Below are positions 27,322 through 36,738 of a stretch of DNA of 51,819 bases, in pieces. Where the stretch lies: NCBI RefSeq assembly GCF_017447225.1, contig NZ_JAFSNZ010000036.1, positions 1 to 51,819 on the forward strand, given 5' to 3'. Position numbers and translations under genes: made by a program. How positions within the stretch are numbered: the first letter of the stretch is position 1; the number at the start of each line of letters is the position of its first letter. This stretch comes from Methanobrevibacter sp. Its GTDB lineage: Archaea; Methanobacteriota; Methanobacteria; Methanobacteriales; Methanobacteriaceae. The notes under the pieces are model-generated. The model was not told where the DNA came from and did not search any database. It saw nothing but the letters and a program-made list of their open reading frames with translations.

Positions 27322-28397
27322 TCTAATTCTTCTTTTTCAATTGCATTTTTGATTTCAAGAGCAATTCTTCTACCCATACTCATAGGTTTACCGTAAGTTA
27401 GGTATGAGTAAGGAGAACCGTCCATAAATGTATTTGTTCCACCATCAGTTCTTGCACTGATTTCAAAACAGATTACCTCAAGGTTATCGTTGACTAATGT
27501 TTGCATACAGAACGGACCGTTTAATCCAGGTTCAACTAATTTTTTAGCGCTTTCAACCAGTTTATCCGCCATGTCAAACACTTGTGGAAGTAATGATTCT
27601 CTTATTACAGCAGGGTGGTTACCTGTTACAACATAAGAAGGACTTAAATCAATGTCAAGTTGGTCTTTTGCAGGCATTCTTACAAAACCGTCAATACTGG
27701 ATTCATATCTTGTATCCATACCCATCAGTTCAACTTTATCTTCCAGTGCTGAGTAGAAATAGTGTATACAGTAATTACATCCTGAAACATATTCTTCAAT
27801 GTGTGCTGCTTCGACATCAGAATCTTCTAACCATCCACGAGATTTCATAGCTTCAATTTTAGAGTCGAATTCTTCTGGAGATGATGCTACAAAGTAACCT
27901 CTTCCTCCTCTTGCTCCAGGGAACTTGACCATTACTGGCCTGTCAATTTGTGATGGGTCATCATACTTATAAGGAATACGGACATTACCTTCAACAAGCA
28001 ATGCTCTTTCTTTATCTCTTTCAGCTTCCCATCTTAAAACATCCCTATTACCGAACATAGGAACATTGAACTTGTCTTCAACATTATCCAAACCTGCGTA
28101 AGCAACAAAAGAACCGTGTGGAATGACAATTGCATTCATATCTCTTAATTGCTGTTGAACATCCTCATTTACAATGTCTTTGAATTCATCAACAATAATG
28201 TATTCATCAGCTACATCAAATCTCTGATATGGGACTTCTCTTCCCTTTTCACAGACAATAGCTGTTCTGAATCCTTCCTCTTTTGCTCCTTGTAAAATAT
28301 GTAAAGAAGTGTGGCTTCCAAGGGTTGCAAGGGTTATTTCATCTTTATCATATTTACTTAAAATCTCCAAGATATCTTCTTTTTTAACTTCTCCCAT
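27306..28397 (-). CDS. purP: Formate-phosphoribosylaminoimidazolecarboxamide ligase
   Basis: 363-residue ATP-grasp enzyme of archaeal purine synthesis. It converts AICAR and formate to FAICAR with ATP, replacing the folate-dependent PurH step, as expected in methanogens lacking folate. Recognisable parts are TLGSHTSLHILQGAKEEGF, IPHGSFVAYAG, the ATP-grasp VKFPGARGGRGYF and the metal-binding CFEISARTDGGTN. I chose the ATG at 28395-28397; the frame can be extended three codons to a TTG without a better ribosome site. Confidence 0.96.
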   Translation of the reverse strand: MGEVKKEDILEILSKYDKDEITLATLGSHTSLHILQGAKEEGFRTAIVCEKGREVPYQRFDVADEYIIVDEFKDIVNEDVQQQLRDMNAIVIPHGSFVAYAGLDNVEDKFNVPMFGNRDVLRWEAERDKERALLVEGNVRIPYKYDDPSQIDRPVMVKFPGARGGRGYFVASSPEEFDSKIEAMKSRGWLEDSDVEAAHIEEYVSGCNYCIHYFYSALEDKVELMGMDTRYESSIDGFVRMPAKDQLDIDLSPSYVVTGNHPAVIRESLLPQVFDMADKLVESAKKLVEPGLNGPFCMQTLVNDNLEVICFEISARTDGGTNTFMDGSPYSYLTYGKPMSMGRRIALEIKNAIEKEELEKIIT

Positions 28398-28513
28398 AAT
28401 AACCAAATCCTTGATTAGATAATATATTTTATATATTTATAAATTAATAACTCTTTTTATTTGAACAAATGATTAAAAGCAATGATGACAAAAATATATT
28501 TGAGGATAAAATT

Positions 28514-29044
28514 ATGCTAATAGGATTAATTTCAGATACACATATTCCGGATAGGGCCAGACAAATTCCAGGAAATGTTTTGGAATCATTTAAAGATGTT
28601 GATTTGATAATACATTCCGGAGATTTAACTACAACAGCAGTCATTGATGAATTGGAAAAGATTGCTCCTGTGACTGCAATTCAGGGAAACATGGATAGAG
28701 TTGCAGGTCTTGACCTGCCAACATCACAAGTCATTGATGTGGAAGGCGTGAAAATTGGAGTTGCCCATGGAGAAGTCTATCCAAGGGGAGATACCCAGCA
28801 GTTATTGTATTTGGCAAGAGAACTGGACGTTAACATACTCGTTACGGGCCATTCTCATCAGCCGAAAATAGAGCAGGTTGAGGATGTTTTACTTTTAAAT
28901 CCTGGAAGCCCTATTGTTCCCAGGCTAGCTGACAGGACAGTTATGTTGCTTGAAATTAATGATAAGAATGTGGATGTAGAGATAGTTAAGATTGGTGCGC
29001 CTGTATGCAGTGCACTTGATTTTAATCAATATCCGAGGGATTGA
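28514..29044 (+). CDS. Metallophosphoesterase, YfcE/MJ0936 type
   Basis: 176-residue phosphodiesterase with all dimetal motifs: [22 protein letters not shown] and TGHSH. Related archaeal enzymes cleave phosphodiester bonds in cyclic nucleotides or model substrates; the physiological substrate is unknown. I chose the ATG at 28514, which directly begins [10 protein letters not shown] and has GAGGA seven bases upstream; an ATG at 28469 would add 15 non-conserved residues. It is followed after one base by rlmE. Confidence 0.9.
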   Translation: MLIGLISDTHIPDRARQIPGNVLESFKDVDLIIHSGDLTTTAVIDELEKIAPVTAIQGNMDRVAGLDLPTSQVIDVEGVKIGVAHGEVYPRGDTQQLLYLARELDVNILVTGHSHQPKIEQVEDVLLLNPGSPIVPRLADRTVMLLEINDKNVDVEIVKIGAPVCSALDFNQYPRD

Positions 29045-29045
29045 A

Positions 29046-29666
29046 ATGGGAAGCAAATGGCAGATGGAAAGAAAAAAAGACCCTTACTACAAAAGAGCTA
29101 AAGCAGAGGATTATCGTTCAAGAGCATCATATAAACTCAAGCAATTAGACAAGAAATATAAAATCATTAAAAGCGGAAATACCGTTGTTGATTTAGGTGC
29201 AGCACCTGGTGGCTGGTCACAAGTGGCATTGGAAAAAGTTGGTGAAGAAGGAATTGTTGTCGGTGTTGACTTGAACCGTATTGGGGCACTTCCAGAAGAG
29301 AATTACTTCAGAATTAAAGGAGACTTCACCACCGAAGAGGTACAGGGAAAGATTATGCGCGTAATCGGCGGTAAGGCGAAAGTTGTCATGAGCGATGCCT
29401 CACCGGAATTGTGCGGCATTAAAAACCTGGATCAGTTAAGATCCATTGATTTGACCAATTCTGTTATCGGAATAGCCGACAATATCCTGGAACATAAGGG
29501 AAATCTTGTCATGAAAGTATTTCAGGGACCGGAATATAAGGAAATGTTGGATGGGCTTAAAAAGAAATTCAGACAGGTCAAAACTACAAAACCACCATCA
29601 TCCCGTAAAAAAAGTTCAGAAATGTACGTTGTTGGCTTAGGTTATAAACATCGCATAAAAAAATAA
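29046..29666 (+). CDS. rlmE: Ribosomal RNA 2'-O-methyltransferase RlmE
   Basis: 206-residue FtsJ/RrmJ family enzyme that methylates the 2'-hydroxyl of the A-loop uridine of 23S rRNA (U2552 in E. coli). The SAM motif [15 protein letters not shown] is at residues 47-61. The catalytic K-D-K-E tetrad is met by K30 (RASYKL), the aspartate in VMSDASPE, the lysine in NLVMKVFQG and the glutamate in SSEMYVVG. I chose the ATG at 29046, one base after the phosphoesterase stop. An upstream frame start at 28992 lies inside that gene. Confidence 0.95.
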   Translation: MGSKWQMERKKDPYYKRAKAEDYRSRASYKLKQLDKKYKIIKSGNTVVDLGAAPGGWSQVALEKVGEEGIVVGVDLNRIGALPEENYFRIKGDFTTEEVQGKIMRVIGGKAKVVMSDASPELCGIKNLDQLRSIDLTNSVIGIADNILEHKGNLVMKVFQGPEYKEMLDGLKKKFRQVKTTKPPSSRKKSSEMYVVGLGYKHRIKK

Positions 29667-29678
29667 AGAAAAAGAAGT

Positions 29679-30098
29679 TTAAAGATTTTCATATGCTTGA
29701 TGAGCAGTAGCCAATTTTTCTTTAGCGAACTCAATTCTACTATCGACATCATTTGATGGTTTGCCTGCATCCAGTGCAGATTGGACATTGTCAATAGCTG
29801 AGGCTGCTCGTGAAAGTTCTATTCTAGCATCATTATATTTTTGAATATCATCAGAATCACCAGCATAATAAGTTGATTTTATGGAATCGAACTTGGATTC
29901 CAAATCCCCATATTCAGCTTTGAGTTGGGCCAAATCATCATACTGATTTCCGGAAGATATTTCATCAGTAATTGACTCATTAACGATACTAAATCCAACA
30001 TAAGCAACTACAATGATTGTTGCAATAATCATGATAATTCCAACAACAGAAATTAACATAGAAGTGGATTTGAATAAGCTTAGTCTTGATTTTCTCAT
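29679..30098 (-). CDS. Membrane-anchored coiled-coil protein
   Basis: 139 residues. It has a basic N-terminus (MRKSRLSLFKS), one transmembrane helix (about residues 13-35) and then a helical extracytoplasmic part with repeated leucine and alanine (LAQLKAEYGDLESKFDSI and later AASAIDNVQSALDAG). It looks like a type II anchored coiled coil; the family is not recognised. The ATG at 30096-30098 has GAGGTT four bases upstream. It converges with rlmE across 12 A-rich bases. Confidence 0.7.
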   Translation of the reverse strand: MRKSRLSLFKSTSMLISVVGIIMIIATIIVVAYVGFSIVNESITDEISSGNQYDDLAQLKAEYGDLESKFDSIKSTYYAGDSDDIQKYNDARIELSRAASAIDNVQSALDAGKPSNDVDSRIEFAKEKLATAHQAYENL

Positions 30099-30158
30099 AT
30101 TAACCTCATTTCAATATATTAAATATATAATTTATAAATTTTAATATATAATTTTTAC

Positions 30159-30557
30159 CTAAAAAATTCTTTTTATTCCTAAAATTGAATCAAAATCACT
30201 GTCAAATGATACTATTTTGTTTATTCCCAAACTTTCCATAGACTTAAGTATAGTGCAATCAGAATAATTGATAGCCCCATTATAGTGTAAATATAAATCA
30301 ATAGCATCATTATATTCATTGCTGTTTAAATAATGGATATCGCAAGAATTTAATATTATTTCAATAGATTCTTTAATAATGTATCCTTGTTTGATTTTTT
30401 TACATTTGCTTAAGAAATTGATTGTTTCTGTAAGAACCGTATTATTAATAATCAAGTTCCCGCCATCAATCAAACCGATTAGTTCATTTGCACGAGGATT
30501 GTTAACATCATTAGTCAGCAATAATCCCACAAGAAACGAAGTATCAACAAAAATCAT
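30159..30557 (-). CDS. vapC: VapC-type PIN-domain ribonuclease toxin
   Basis: 132-residue PIN-domain protein. Acidic residues expected to bind magnesium are D5 (IFVDTSFL), E44 (LTETINF), D100 (NYSDCTIL) and D119 (SFDSDFD). VapC toxins cut tRNA or rRNA and block growth until neutralised by VapB. The ATG (30555-30557) overlaps the stop of the upstream antitoxin gene in an ATGA, the classic coupled arrangement. It is a small two-gene module between a membrane-protein gene and mcm. Confidence 0.88.
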   Translation of the reverse strand: MIFVDTSFLVGLLLTNDVNNPRANELIGLIDGGNLIINNTVLTETINFLSKCKKIKQGYIIKESIEIILNSCDIHYLNSNEYNDAIDLYLHYNGAINYSDCTILKSMESLGINKIVSFDSDFDSILGIKRIF

Positions 30558-30796
30558 AGCTCCCGTCTTCCCAATTGTTTTTTGATTTCAACTGAATCAG
30601 TAGTGTATGGTAAAGTAATGCTATTCGCCAAATCCTTAAGGGATCCTTTTTTATTGGGCTTTTTTGATTCGGATAATCCCTTAATAATCCATAATTTAAT
30701 CAATTCTGTTTGGGTCATTCGTGATTCGACTGCAAATTCCTTAATTTGATATATTAAATCTTCATCAAGTCTTAACGAGATCTGTTTGGTTGCCAT
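30554..30796 (-). CDS. vapB: VapB-type ribbon-helix-helix antitoxin
   Basis: 80 residues. The N-terminus MATKQISLRLDEDLIYQIKEF is a ribbon-helix-helix beta strand and first helix, followed by MTQTELIKLWIIKGL. It should dimerise to bind operator DNA, while its C-terminal part (about residues 48-80) covers the VapC active site. AAAAGGTG precedes the start. The promoter has a 16-base palindromic element at 30809-30824, the likely operator. Confidence 0.85.
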   Translation of the reverse strand: MATKQISLRLDEDLIYQIKEFAVESRMTQTELIKLWIIKGLSESKKPNKKGSLKDLANSITLPYTTDSVEIKKQLGRREL

Positions 30797-30808
30797 GAAA
30801 ACACCTTT

Positions 30809-30824
30809 TGCTACATTGGTAGCA
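30809..30824. promoter_or_regulatory. Probable VapB operator palindrome
   Basis: TGCTAC-ATTG-GTAGCA is a perfect inverted repeat with 6-base arms and a 4-base centre, 13 bases before the vapB start. The TATA-rich run at about 30825-30842 (minus strand) places transcription start inside it. Ribbon-helix-helix antitoxins usually bind such sites to repress their own operon. Confidence 0.5.
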
Positions 30825-30853
30825 ATATATATTTATATATTAATATATAATTT

Positions 30854-30877
30854 TTACTTTTCAAATGCTCTATGCAA
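30854..30877 (+). promoter_or_regulatory. 24-base element upstream of mcm, also found upstream of the MutS-like gene
   Basis: The core TTCAAATGCTCTA is preceded by TTACT plus one variable base and followed by one variable base plus GCAA. The same 24 positions occur at 47670-47693 with 22 identities, in the same orientation and also just upstream of a TATA-like box. It ends 35 bases before the mcm start codon. Confidence 0.45.
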
Positions 30878-30912
30878 TTATTTTTTAAGCATGAAAACTT
30901 AATGTAATATTA

Positions 30913-32919
30913 ATGAAATCTACTACTAAATCACAAACATTAATTACAAAATTTGAAGAATTTTTTGCAACTTCATATAAGGATGATGTGTTTGAAATTC
31001 TTGAAACGTACCCGGATAACAGATCGCTGACCGTGGATTATAATATTTTGGAAGTATTCGATCCAGACTTGGCGGATTTGTTGGTTGAAAAACCTGAAGA
31101 GGTTATTGAAGCGGCACAAATAGCTGTTAAAAATATTGACCCTCTGGCGAAAGATGCTGATTTAAACATTCGTTTTAAAAATCTGACCAATATTATACCA
31201 TTAAAGATACTGTTAAGTAAATATATCGGAACATTCGTTGCTGCGGAAGGAATCGTTAGGAAAACAGATGAGATAAGGCCACGTATTGAAACTGCAGTCT
31301 TTGAATGTAGGGGATGTATGCGTCTTCACGAAGTTGAGCAAACTTCCGACAGAACAATATTGGAGCCTTCATTATGTGGAGAATGCGGAGGAAGGTCTTT
31401 CAGACTGCTTCAGGAAGAATCTCATTATATCGATACTCAAACCGCAAGAATGCAGGAACCTTTAGAGAATTTATCCGGAGGAACCGAACCTAAACAAATG
31501 TTAATGATTTTGGAAGATGATTTAGTAGATGAATTAAATCCAGGGGACAAAGTAAGAATTACTGGTACTTTAAAAACATTTAGGGAGGAGCGAAGCGGAA
31601 AATTCAAAAATTACATTTATGTAAATCATATCGAACCTTTAGAACAGGAATTTGAAGAGCTTCACCTTTCAGAAGAGGATGAGGAAGAAATCCTGGAATT
31701 GTCAAAAGATCCCAATATCTATGAAAAGATAATCAAATCAACTGCACCATCAATCAGAGGATATCGTGATGTAAAAGAAGCTATCGCATTGCAGTTATTC
31801 GGTGGATCTGCAAAGCAATTGGAAGATGAAACCAGATTAAGGGGAGATATTCACATCCTTATTGTTGGGGACCCTGGTATCGGTAAGTCCCAGATTCTTA
31901 AATACGTTTCCAAACTGGCTCCGAGAAGCATATATACCAGTGGTAAAGGTACCACAGGAGCAGGTCTGACTGCAGCGGCTGTAAGAGACGAACTAGGTGG
32001 ATGGTCACTGGAAGCAGGTGCATTGGTTTTAGGAGACCAGGGTAACGTATGTGTTGACGAACTGGACAAGATGAGGTCTGAAGACCGTTCAGCACTTCAC
32101 GAAGCTTTAGAACAACAGACCGTAAGTATTGCAAAAGCAGGTATTATGGCAACTTTAAATTCGAGATGTTCTGTGCTTGCTGCTGCAAACCCTAAATTCG
32201 GAAGATTTGACAGATTCAAAGTACTGGCTGATCAGATTGAATTGCCACCCCCAATTCTATCCCGTTTTGATTTGATTTTTGTCGTTGAAGACAAACCAAG
32301 CAGAAAAGGGGATTCAGAATTGGCTCAGCACATTCTTAATATTCACCAGTCAAATACTGTTGATTATGAAATCGAACCAGATTTACTTAGAAAATACATC
32401 GCATATGCACGTAAAAACGTCAATCCCGTTTTAAGTGATGAAGCAAATGAAGTATTGAAAAATTTCTATGTGGATACGAGAAACAGCAGCGGCAATACTG
32501 AAGAAAACTCCGTTGTTCCAATTACTGCAAGACAACTTGAAGCTATTATTCGTTTAGCAGAAGCCTGTGCCAAAATGAAATTAAAAGAAGTTGTTGACAA
32601 AGAAGATGCTAAAAAAGCAGTCAGATTGCAGATGGCATGTCTCAAGGAAGTCGGAGTTGATCCAGAAACTGGTGAGCTTGAAGCTGACATCGTTGGCGGA
32701 GGAAGACCTAAATCTGAGAGAGACAAAATGGGTGTTATAGTTGACGAAGTAAAATTGCTTGAAGAAGAATATAACGGCCAGGCCCCTGTTAATGTTTTAA
32801 AGAACAATATGGAAGAAAAACATGATGTGAGTGAGGATAAAGTCGAAAATCTCATTAGAAACCTAACGCAACGTGGAATCTTATACGAACCAGGTGCAGG
32901 ATATGTGAAAAGAGTTTAA
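30913..32919 (+). CDS. mcm: Replicative helicase MCM
   Basis: 668-residue hexameric 3'-5' DNA helicase. The N-terminal domain has an OB fold and a zinc motif (C132, C135, C155, C158). The AAA+ domain has Walker [10 protein letters not shown] (319-327), Walker [10 protein letters not shown] (379-387), sensor 1 in LAAANPKFG and the arginine finger LSRFDLIF. A winged-helix domain closes the protein (about 600-668). No intein or insertion is seen. It is divergent from vapBC with a 116-base region that holds the vapB operator and the 24-base element. Confidence 0.97.
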   Translation: MKSTTKSQTLITKFEEFFATSYKDDVFEILETYPDNRSLTVDYNILEVFDPDLADLLVEKPEEVIEAAQIAVKNIDPLAKDADLNIRFKNLTNIIPLKILLSKYIGTFVAAEGIVRKTDEIRPRIETAVFECRGCMRLHEVEQTSDRTILEPSLCGECGGRSFRLLQEESHYIDTQTARMQEPLENLSGGTEPKQMLMILEDDLVDELNPGDKVRITGTLKTFREERSGKFKNYIYVNHIEPLEQEFEELHLSEEDEEEILELSKDPNIYEKIIKSTAPSIRGYRDVKEAIALQLFGGSAKQLEDETRLRGDIHILIVGDPGIGKSQILKYVSKLAPRSIYTSGKGTTGAGLTAAAVRDELGGWSLEAGALVLGDQGNVCVDELDKMRSEDRSALHEALEQQTVSIAKAGIMATLNSRCSVLAAANPKFGRFDRFKVLADQIELPPPILSRFDLIFVVEDKPSRKGDSELAQHILNIHQSNTVDYEIEPDLLRKYIAYARKNVNPVLSDEANEVLKNFYVDTRNSSGNTEENSVVPITARQLEAIIRLAEACAKMKLKEVVDKEDAKKAVRLQMACLKEVGVDPETGELEADIVGGGRPKSERDKMGVIVDEVKLLEEEYNGQAPVNVLKNNMEEKHDVSEDKVENLIRNLTQRGILYEPGAGYVKRV

Positions 32920-32942
32920 AAAATAAGTATAGGTATTGAATA

Positions 32943-32980
32943 ATGATTTTAACAATAACTTAATAAATGATTAAAATCAT
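32943..32980. repeat. Inverted repeat between mcm and aIF2-beta
   Basis: ATGATTTTAA (32943-32952) and its exact complement TTAAAATCAT (32971-32980) flank an 18-base spacer. It lies just upstream of the probable TATA box of the aIF2-beta gene (about 32985-32995), so it could be an operator or a loose terminator for mcm. No U-tract follows it directly. Confidence 0.35.
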
Positions 32981-33023
32981 AATTAATATATTATACTTAT
33001 ACTGATTTTTACGGAGTGATAAT

Positions 33024-33431
33024 ATGGATAAATATGAAGATTTATTAGAAAGAGCAATAGACCAGTTACCTCCTGAAGTATTTGAACACAAAAGATTTAA
33101 AATTCCTAAAGCTTATTCAGATATCCAAGGTAATAGAACATTCATTAAAAACTTTAAAGAAGTGAGTGAAGGATTAAATAGAGATCCTCAACATTTATTA
33201 AAGTTCTTAATGAGAGAGTTAGGTACTGCAGGTAATGTAGATGGTGCAAGAGCAATATTGCAGGGTAAATTTACCCATTACTTAATTAATGAAAGAATTG
33301 AAGATTATGTGGACAAATATGTAATTTGCCACGAATGTAACAGACCAGATACTAAAATTATAAGAGAAGGCAGAATATTCCTATTGAAATGTTCCGCTTG
33401 TGGTGCAACCGCTCCGCTCAAACAATTATAA
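33024..33431 (+). CDS. Translation initiation factor aIF2, beta subunit
   Basis: 135-residue archaeal homologue of eIF2-beta, part of the factor that brings initiator tRNA to the ribosome. It has the N-terminal helix, the central alpha/beta domain ([15 protein letters not shown]) and the C-terminal C4 zinc ribbon (CHEC and CSACG). Full length for the archaeal family. GGAGTGAT precedes the start at a good distance. T-rich sequence follows and probably ends transcription. Confidence 0.95.
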   Translation: MDKYEDLLERAIDQLPPEVFEHKRFKIPKAYSDIQGNRTFIKNFKEVSEGLNRDPQHLLKFLMRELGTAGNVDGARAILQGKFTHYLINERIEDYVDKYVICHECNRPDTKIIREGRIFLLKCSACGATAPLKQL

Positions 33432-33468
33432 TTTTTTATCTTTTTTACTTATTTTTTAAATGATTTTT

Positions 33469-34512
33469 ATGTTTTGTATAGAATGCGGAAGCGAAGATAA
33501 ACAGATGGTTGGGGAAATCTGCATAGATTGCTTTTTAAAAGAATTTGAAATGATTGAAATTCCCGAAAACATTATTGTTGAAATATGCAGCCATTGTAAC
33601 AGCCGTTTAGAGGAAGGAAAATGGAGCGAATCATATCTTCCGGAAGAAGAAATAATATATCGTGCTCTTGAGAGAAATATAAAAATCAATGATTTGGTTG
33701 AAAATGAAGAAATCAACCTTGAAATTGACCAGATTAAAGGCACAATAGCTAACTGTTTTGTTGAAGTTGTTGGTGATGTTTATGGAGTTTCAATTGATGA
33801 AACACATGACACTCAGGTAAGAATTCAAAAAACCGTTTGTCCAACATGCAGCAAACTTCAGGCAGGATATTACGAATCAGTTATCCAATTTAGAGCAGAC
33901 AAAAGAGAGATTAAAGCTGAAGAATATAAAAAGGCGGATGAAGTTGTCGCAAGAACGTTGGATAAGCAGGCAAAAGTGGATAAACTAGCTTATTGTCCGC
34001 AGATTGCCAAATTAAAAGAAGGTTATGATTACTATATTGGATCTTTAAAGACGGGAAGAAAAGTTGCCGAAGCACTGAAAGAGGAATTTGGTGGAGTCAT
34101 TAAAGAATCACCAAGACTCATCAGCGAAGACAAATCAACCGGAAAAGGTCTTTACAGAATTTGGATTTCTATTAGGATTCCTGAATTTGAAATCAATGAT
34201 ATTGTAGAATATGAAGATAAGATAATACAAGTGAGTGACATTGACAAAAATAGGGTTGTGGGAACAGATATTAAGACAAACAAGAAGCATAACATTCCAA
34301 TGAAAAGTTTGGAAAACATAAAACTCGTTAAAAAAGAATCAGAAATAGAAACCACAACAATAATATCAATGTCTCCAAAAATAATCCAAATTTTGGATCC
34401 GAGTGATTTTTCTGCAGTCGATTTGGAAATGCGGGATGAATTTAAAGATTACAATATTGGTGACGAAATCAGAATTATTAAAATTGATAATTACATTTAC
34501 TTGATTAAATAA
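33469..34512 (+). CDS. NMD3-related protein
   Basis: About 347 residues. In eukaryotes NMD3 is the large-subunit nuclear export adaptor; archaeal homologues are thought to act in ribosome assembly or 50S binding. The N-terminus carries four CxxC-type pairs: CIECG, CIDC, CSHC and CPTC. The following eL/aIF-like and beta domains are present, including LDKQAKVD and the [13 protein letters not shown] segment. The start is ATG 33469 (MFCIECG) or 33460; the first gives the conserved beginning. It ends 8 bases before tyrS. Confidence 0.88.
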   Translation: MFCIECGSEDKQMVGEICIDCFLKEFEMIEIPENIIVEICSHCNSRLEEGKWSESYLPEEEIIYRALERNIKINDLVENEEINLEIDQIKGTIANCFVEVVGDVYGVSIDETHDTQVRIQKTVCPTCSKLQAGYYESVIQFRADKREIKAEEYKKADEVVARTLDKQAKVDKLAYCPQIAKLKEGYDYYIGSLKTGRKVAEALKEEFGGVIKESPRLISEDKSTGKGLYRIWISIRIPEFEINDIVEYEDKIIQVSDIDKNRVVGTDIKTNKKHNIPMKSLENIKLVKKESEIETTTIISMSPKIIQILDPSDFSAVDLEMRDEFKDYNIGDEIRIIKIDNYIYLIK

Positions 34513-34520
34513 GTGATAAA

Positions 34521-35483
34521 ATGAATATTGAAGAAAAAATTCAGTTAATTGAAGAAGGAACCCTGGAAGTTATAGACCGTGAAGAACTAAAAGAAGTGCT
34601 TGAAAAAGACCAGCCTATAGCTTATACAGGTTATGAACCTTCAGGTAAAATCCATTTAGGGCATGCTGTAACTGTACAGAAACTTAAAACCCTACAAAAA
34701 TTAGGTTTTAAAATTAAAATATTGCTTGCAGATTACCATGCATTTTTAAATGGAAAAGGAACAGTTGAAGAGATAGCGGAAACTGCCGAATACAATAAAA
34801 AATGTTTCCAGGCATTAGGTCTTGACGAAACAACCGAATATGTTTATGGCTCATCTTTCCAATTAGAACCTGATTATACTGATAAAGTTTATAAATTAGC
34901 TACATTAACTACATTGAAAAGAGCTAGAAGAAGTATGGATCAAGTAAGTCGTGCAGATGACAATCCTAAAGTAGCTAGCGTGATTTATCCGATAATGCAG
35001 ACTGTAGATATGGCTGCACTTGAAGTGGATATCGCATTAGGCGGAATGGAACAAAGAAAAATCCAAATGTTAGCCCGTGAAAACCTTGAAAAAATTGGTG
35101 AAAACGTTCCAGTATGTATCCACACACCATTATTGCACGGTCTTGACGGTGACGCTAAAATGTCTTCAAGCAAAGGAAATTATATTGCAGTAGATGATTC
35201 AGTTGAAGAAATCACCAAAAAAATCAATAAAAGCTACTGTCCACAGGGAGAAATTGAAGGAAATCCAATGATTGAAATTGCAGAAACCTTTGTATACCCA
35301 AATCAAGATACTTTACTTATCAAAAGACCTGAAAAATTCGGAGGAGACATTGAATTAACTCACGACGAATTAATTAAGGAATTTGGTGAAGGCAACTTAC
35401 ACCCAATGGATTTGAAAAACGGAATTAAAGATTTCTTAATTGAATTCTTTGCTCCGGTTAGAGAATATATGGAGGAAAATTAA
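34521..35483 (+). CDS. tyrS: Tyrosine-tRNA ligase
   Basis: 320-residue class I synthetase of the short archaeal form, lacking the bacterial S4-like anticodon domain. HIGH is represented by HLGH in KIHLGHAV (about residues 44-50), and KMSSS is intact in AKMSSSKGN (about 212-220). The tyrosine pocket includes YTGYEPSG and the specificity region [11 protein letters not shown]. The start has GTGAT upstream. The next gene begins on the base after its stop. Confidence 0.95.
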   Translation: MNIEEKIQLIEEGTLEVIDREELKEVLEKDQPIAYTGYEPSGKIHLGHAVTVQKLKTLQKLGFKIKILLADYHAFLNGKGTVEEIAETAEYNKKCFQALGLDETTEYVYGSSFQLEPDYTDKVYKLATLTTLKRARRSMDQVSRADDNPKVASVIYPIMQTVDMAALEVDIALGGMEQRKIQMLARENLEKIGENVPVCIHTPLLHGLDGDAKMSSSKGNYIAVDDSVEEITKKINKSYCPQGEIEGNPMIEIAETFVYPNQDTLLIKRPEKFGGDIELTHDELIKEFGEGNLHPMDLKNGIKDFLIEFFAPVREYMEEN

Positions 35484-35690
35484 ATGGTCGAAGAAAAAGA
35501 AGAGTTCGAAATGGGTTTACCGAACGGCGTCGGTGAACAAATGCTTGCTCATGCATTTGAAAAGTTTGATATTAAATTGGAACAAACTGAATTCGGTCCT
35601 AAAATTATTGGAGAATACGATGAGCTTGTTAAAGTTAAAGAATTTTTAGCTAATGCGATTGCTGAAAGGATAAAAGAATTAGAAGGATAA
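35484..35690 (+). CDS. Small conserved protein following tyrS
   Basis: 68 residues, acidic, probably a small alpha/beta fold (GLPNGVGEQMLAHAFEKFDIKLEQ then a helix ending in AIAERIKELEG). I do not know a function. It starts directly after tyrS with GGAGGAAAA in the tyrS end as its ribosome binding site, so it is translationally coupled. Its stop lies inside a near-perfect terminator stem. Confidence 0.7.
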   Translation: MVEEKEEFEMGLPNGVGEQMLAHAFEKFDIKLEQTEFGPKIIGEYDELVKVKEFLANAIAERIKELEG

Positions 35691-35714
35691 TTATTCTTCT
35701 TTTATTTATTTTTT
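35681..35714 (+). terminator. Stem and U-tract terminator of the tyrS operon
   Basis: AGAAGGATAA pairs with TTATTCTTCT (35681-35700) at 9 of 10 positions, directly abutting arms, then TTTATTTATTTTTT. The stop codon of the 68-residue gene (35688-35690) is in the first arm. The next gene starts at the end of the T-run. Confidence 0.55.
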
Positions 35715-36365
35715 ATGAAAAACTATAAAAACTACATTTCATACATTTTAGGCCTATTTGTAATGACAATAGGCATAGCATTTTCAATTAAATCTAATTT
35801 AGGAATATCTCCAGTCAGTACAATACCATACACCATGACTGTCATCTGGGGCGTTGAGATAGGAATAGCCACAATCATTTTCCATTGCATACTTGTTTTA
35901 ATTCAGTACATACTGCTACAAGACAGATTTGGTATGAAAAACTTGAGCCAGATACCTGTTGGGATAATATTCGGGTTTTTTACAAGTTTCTCTGTTTATA
36001 TATTATCTTTCATTCCAGAATCAACAAGTTTCTTAATATCGTTAATATATATGATTATCAGTATTTTTACAATAGCATTTGGAATATTTCTGTATTTGCC
36101 ACCTAATCTGATACCTCTTGCAGGAGAAGGTGCCATGCAGGCCGTTTCAATTGTTTTTAATAGAAAATTTTCAAACGTTAAAATCGGATTTGATGTGACA
36201 ATGGTGGTGATATCCGCAATAACATGCCTATTTTTCATACATTCCCTGGGCAGCGTTGGTTTAGGAACGATTATTTCAGCCATTTTTGTTGGCATGGCAC
36301 TGAAGTTAATTGTAAAATTATACACATCTGTTACTGGAAAAACGGTTGATTTAAAGTCAATGTAG
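35715..36365 (+). CDS. YczE/YitT-like membrane protein
   Basis: 216 residues with about six hydrophobic segments. It begins MKNYKNYISYILGLFVMTIGIAFSIK, then SNLGISPVSTIPYTMT, the signature of the YczE/DUF6198 family of small membrane proteins related to YitT. A transport role is likely, with substrate unknown. It starts within 15 bases of a terminator, so the promoter must overlap the T-rich run or lie in the preceding gene. Confidence 0.8.
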   Translation: MKNYKNYISYILGLFVMTIGIAFSIKSNLGISPVSTIPYTMTVIWGVEIGIATIIFHCILVLIQYILLQDRFGMKNLSQIPVGIIFGFFTSFSVYILSFIPESTSFLISLIYMIISIFTIAFGIFLYLPPNLIPLAGEGAMQAVSIVFNRKFSNVKIGFDVTMVVISAITCLFFIHSLGSVGLGTIISAIFVGMALKLIVKLYTSVTGKTVDLKSM

Positions 36366-36738
36366 ACCATTTTAAAAAAATCATCAACATCTTATAAACA
36401 ATACCTCCCATTATTTTTACACAGGATTTTCAACACAAAAATTAATAAAATTTATTCAAGCATACTTTAATAAATAAATAAAATTTAAAAAATATCAAAT
36501 ATACTTTATAGTGTTGCATAATCAGCCAATATAAAAAATTTTTTGATAAAACTTAAAAATAAAATTATAAACACCCCAATTAACACCAAAATAATTTTAA
36601 AGCAATATTATTAAAAATCACTCATTTAAAATAAAGTATAACGACCCATATATTTACCCAATTTATCAATTTAACTTTAAAAATACCATAGTTTATATAG
36701 TATAAATTAATACTTTTTAATTAAGTGAAGGTGATTGT
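36366..36738. other. Long AT-rich region before the methanol operon
   Basis: 373 bases without a gene. ATACTTTA occurs at 36462-36469 and 36501-36508 and its complement at 36632-36639; the second and third extend to a 10-base inverted pair, 36500-36509 and 36631-36640. There is no tRNA-like or GC-rich structure. It is the longest gene-free stretch here, so it may hold regulator-binding sites for mtaB. Confidence 0.5.
36692..36735 (+). promoter_or_regulatory. Promoter and ribosome binding site of mtaB
   Basis: TTTATATAG (36692-36700) is a good archaeal TATA box, with transcription expected near 36720. AGGTGAT (36729-36735) is a strong ribosome binding site three bases before the mtaB ATG. A second TATA-like run, TATAAATTAA, immediately follows the first. 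Confidence 0.6.

Noticed and set aside
30825-30850. Run of TATATA as a simple-sequence repeat
   Set aside because: It is irregular and best explained as the TATA region of vapB, close to the mcm promoter.
32466-32855. Minus-strand open frame of 129 codons within mcm
   Set aside because: It is antisense to a conserved helicase domain, rich in serine and threonine as expected from reversed codons, and has no promoter or ribosome site.
36366-36738. Possible tRNA or small RNA gene in the mtaB leader
   Set aside because: No cloverleaf, no GC-rich block and no conserved tRNA arm sequence is seen; structured RNAs in AT-rich genomes usually stand out by GC.
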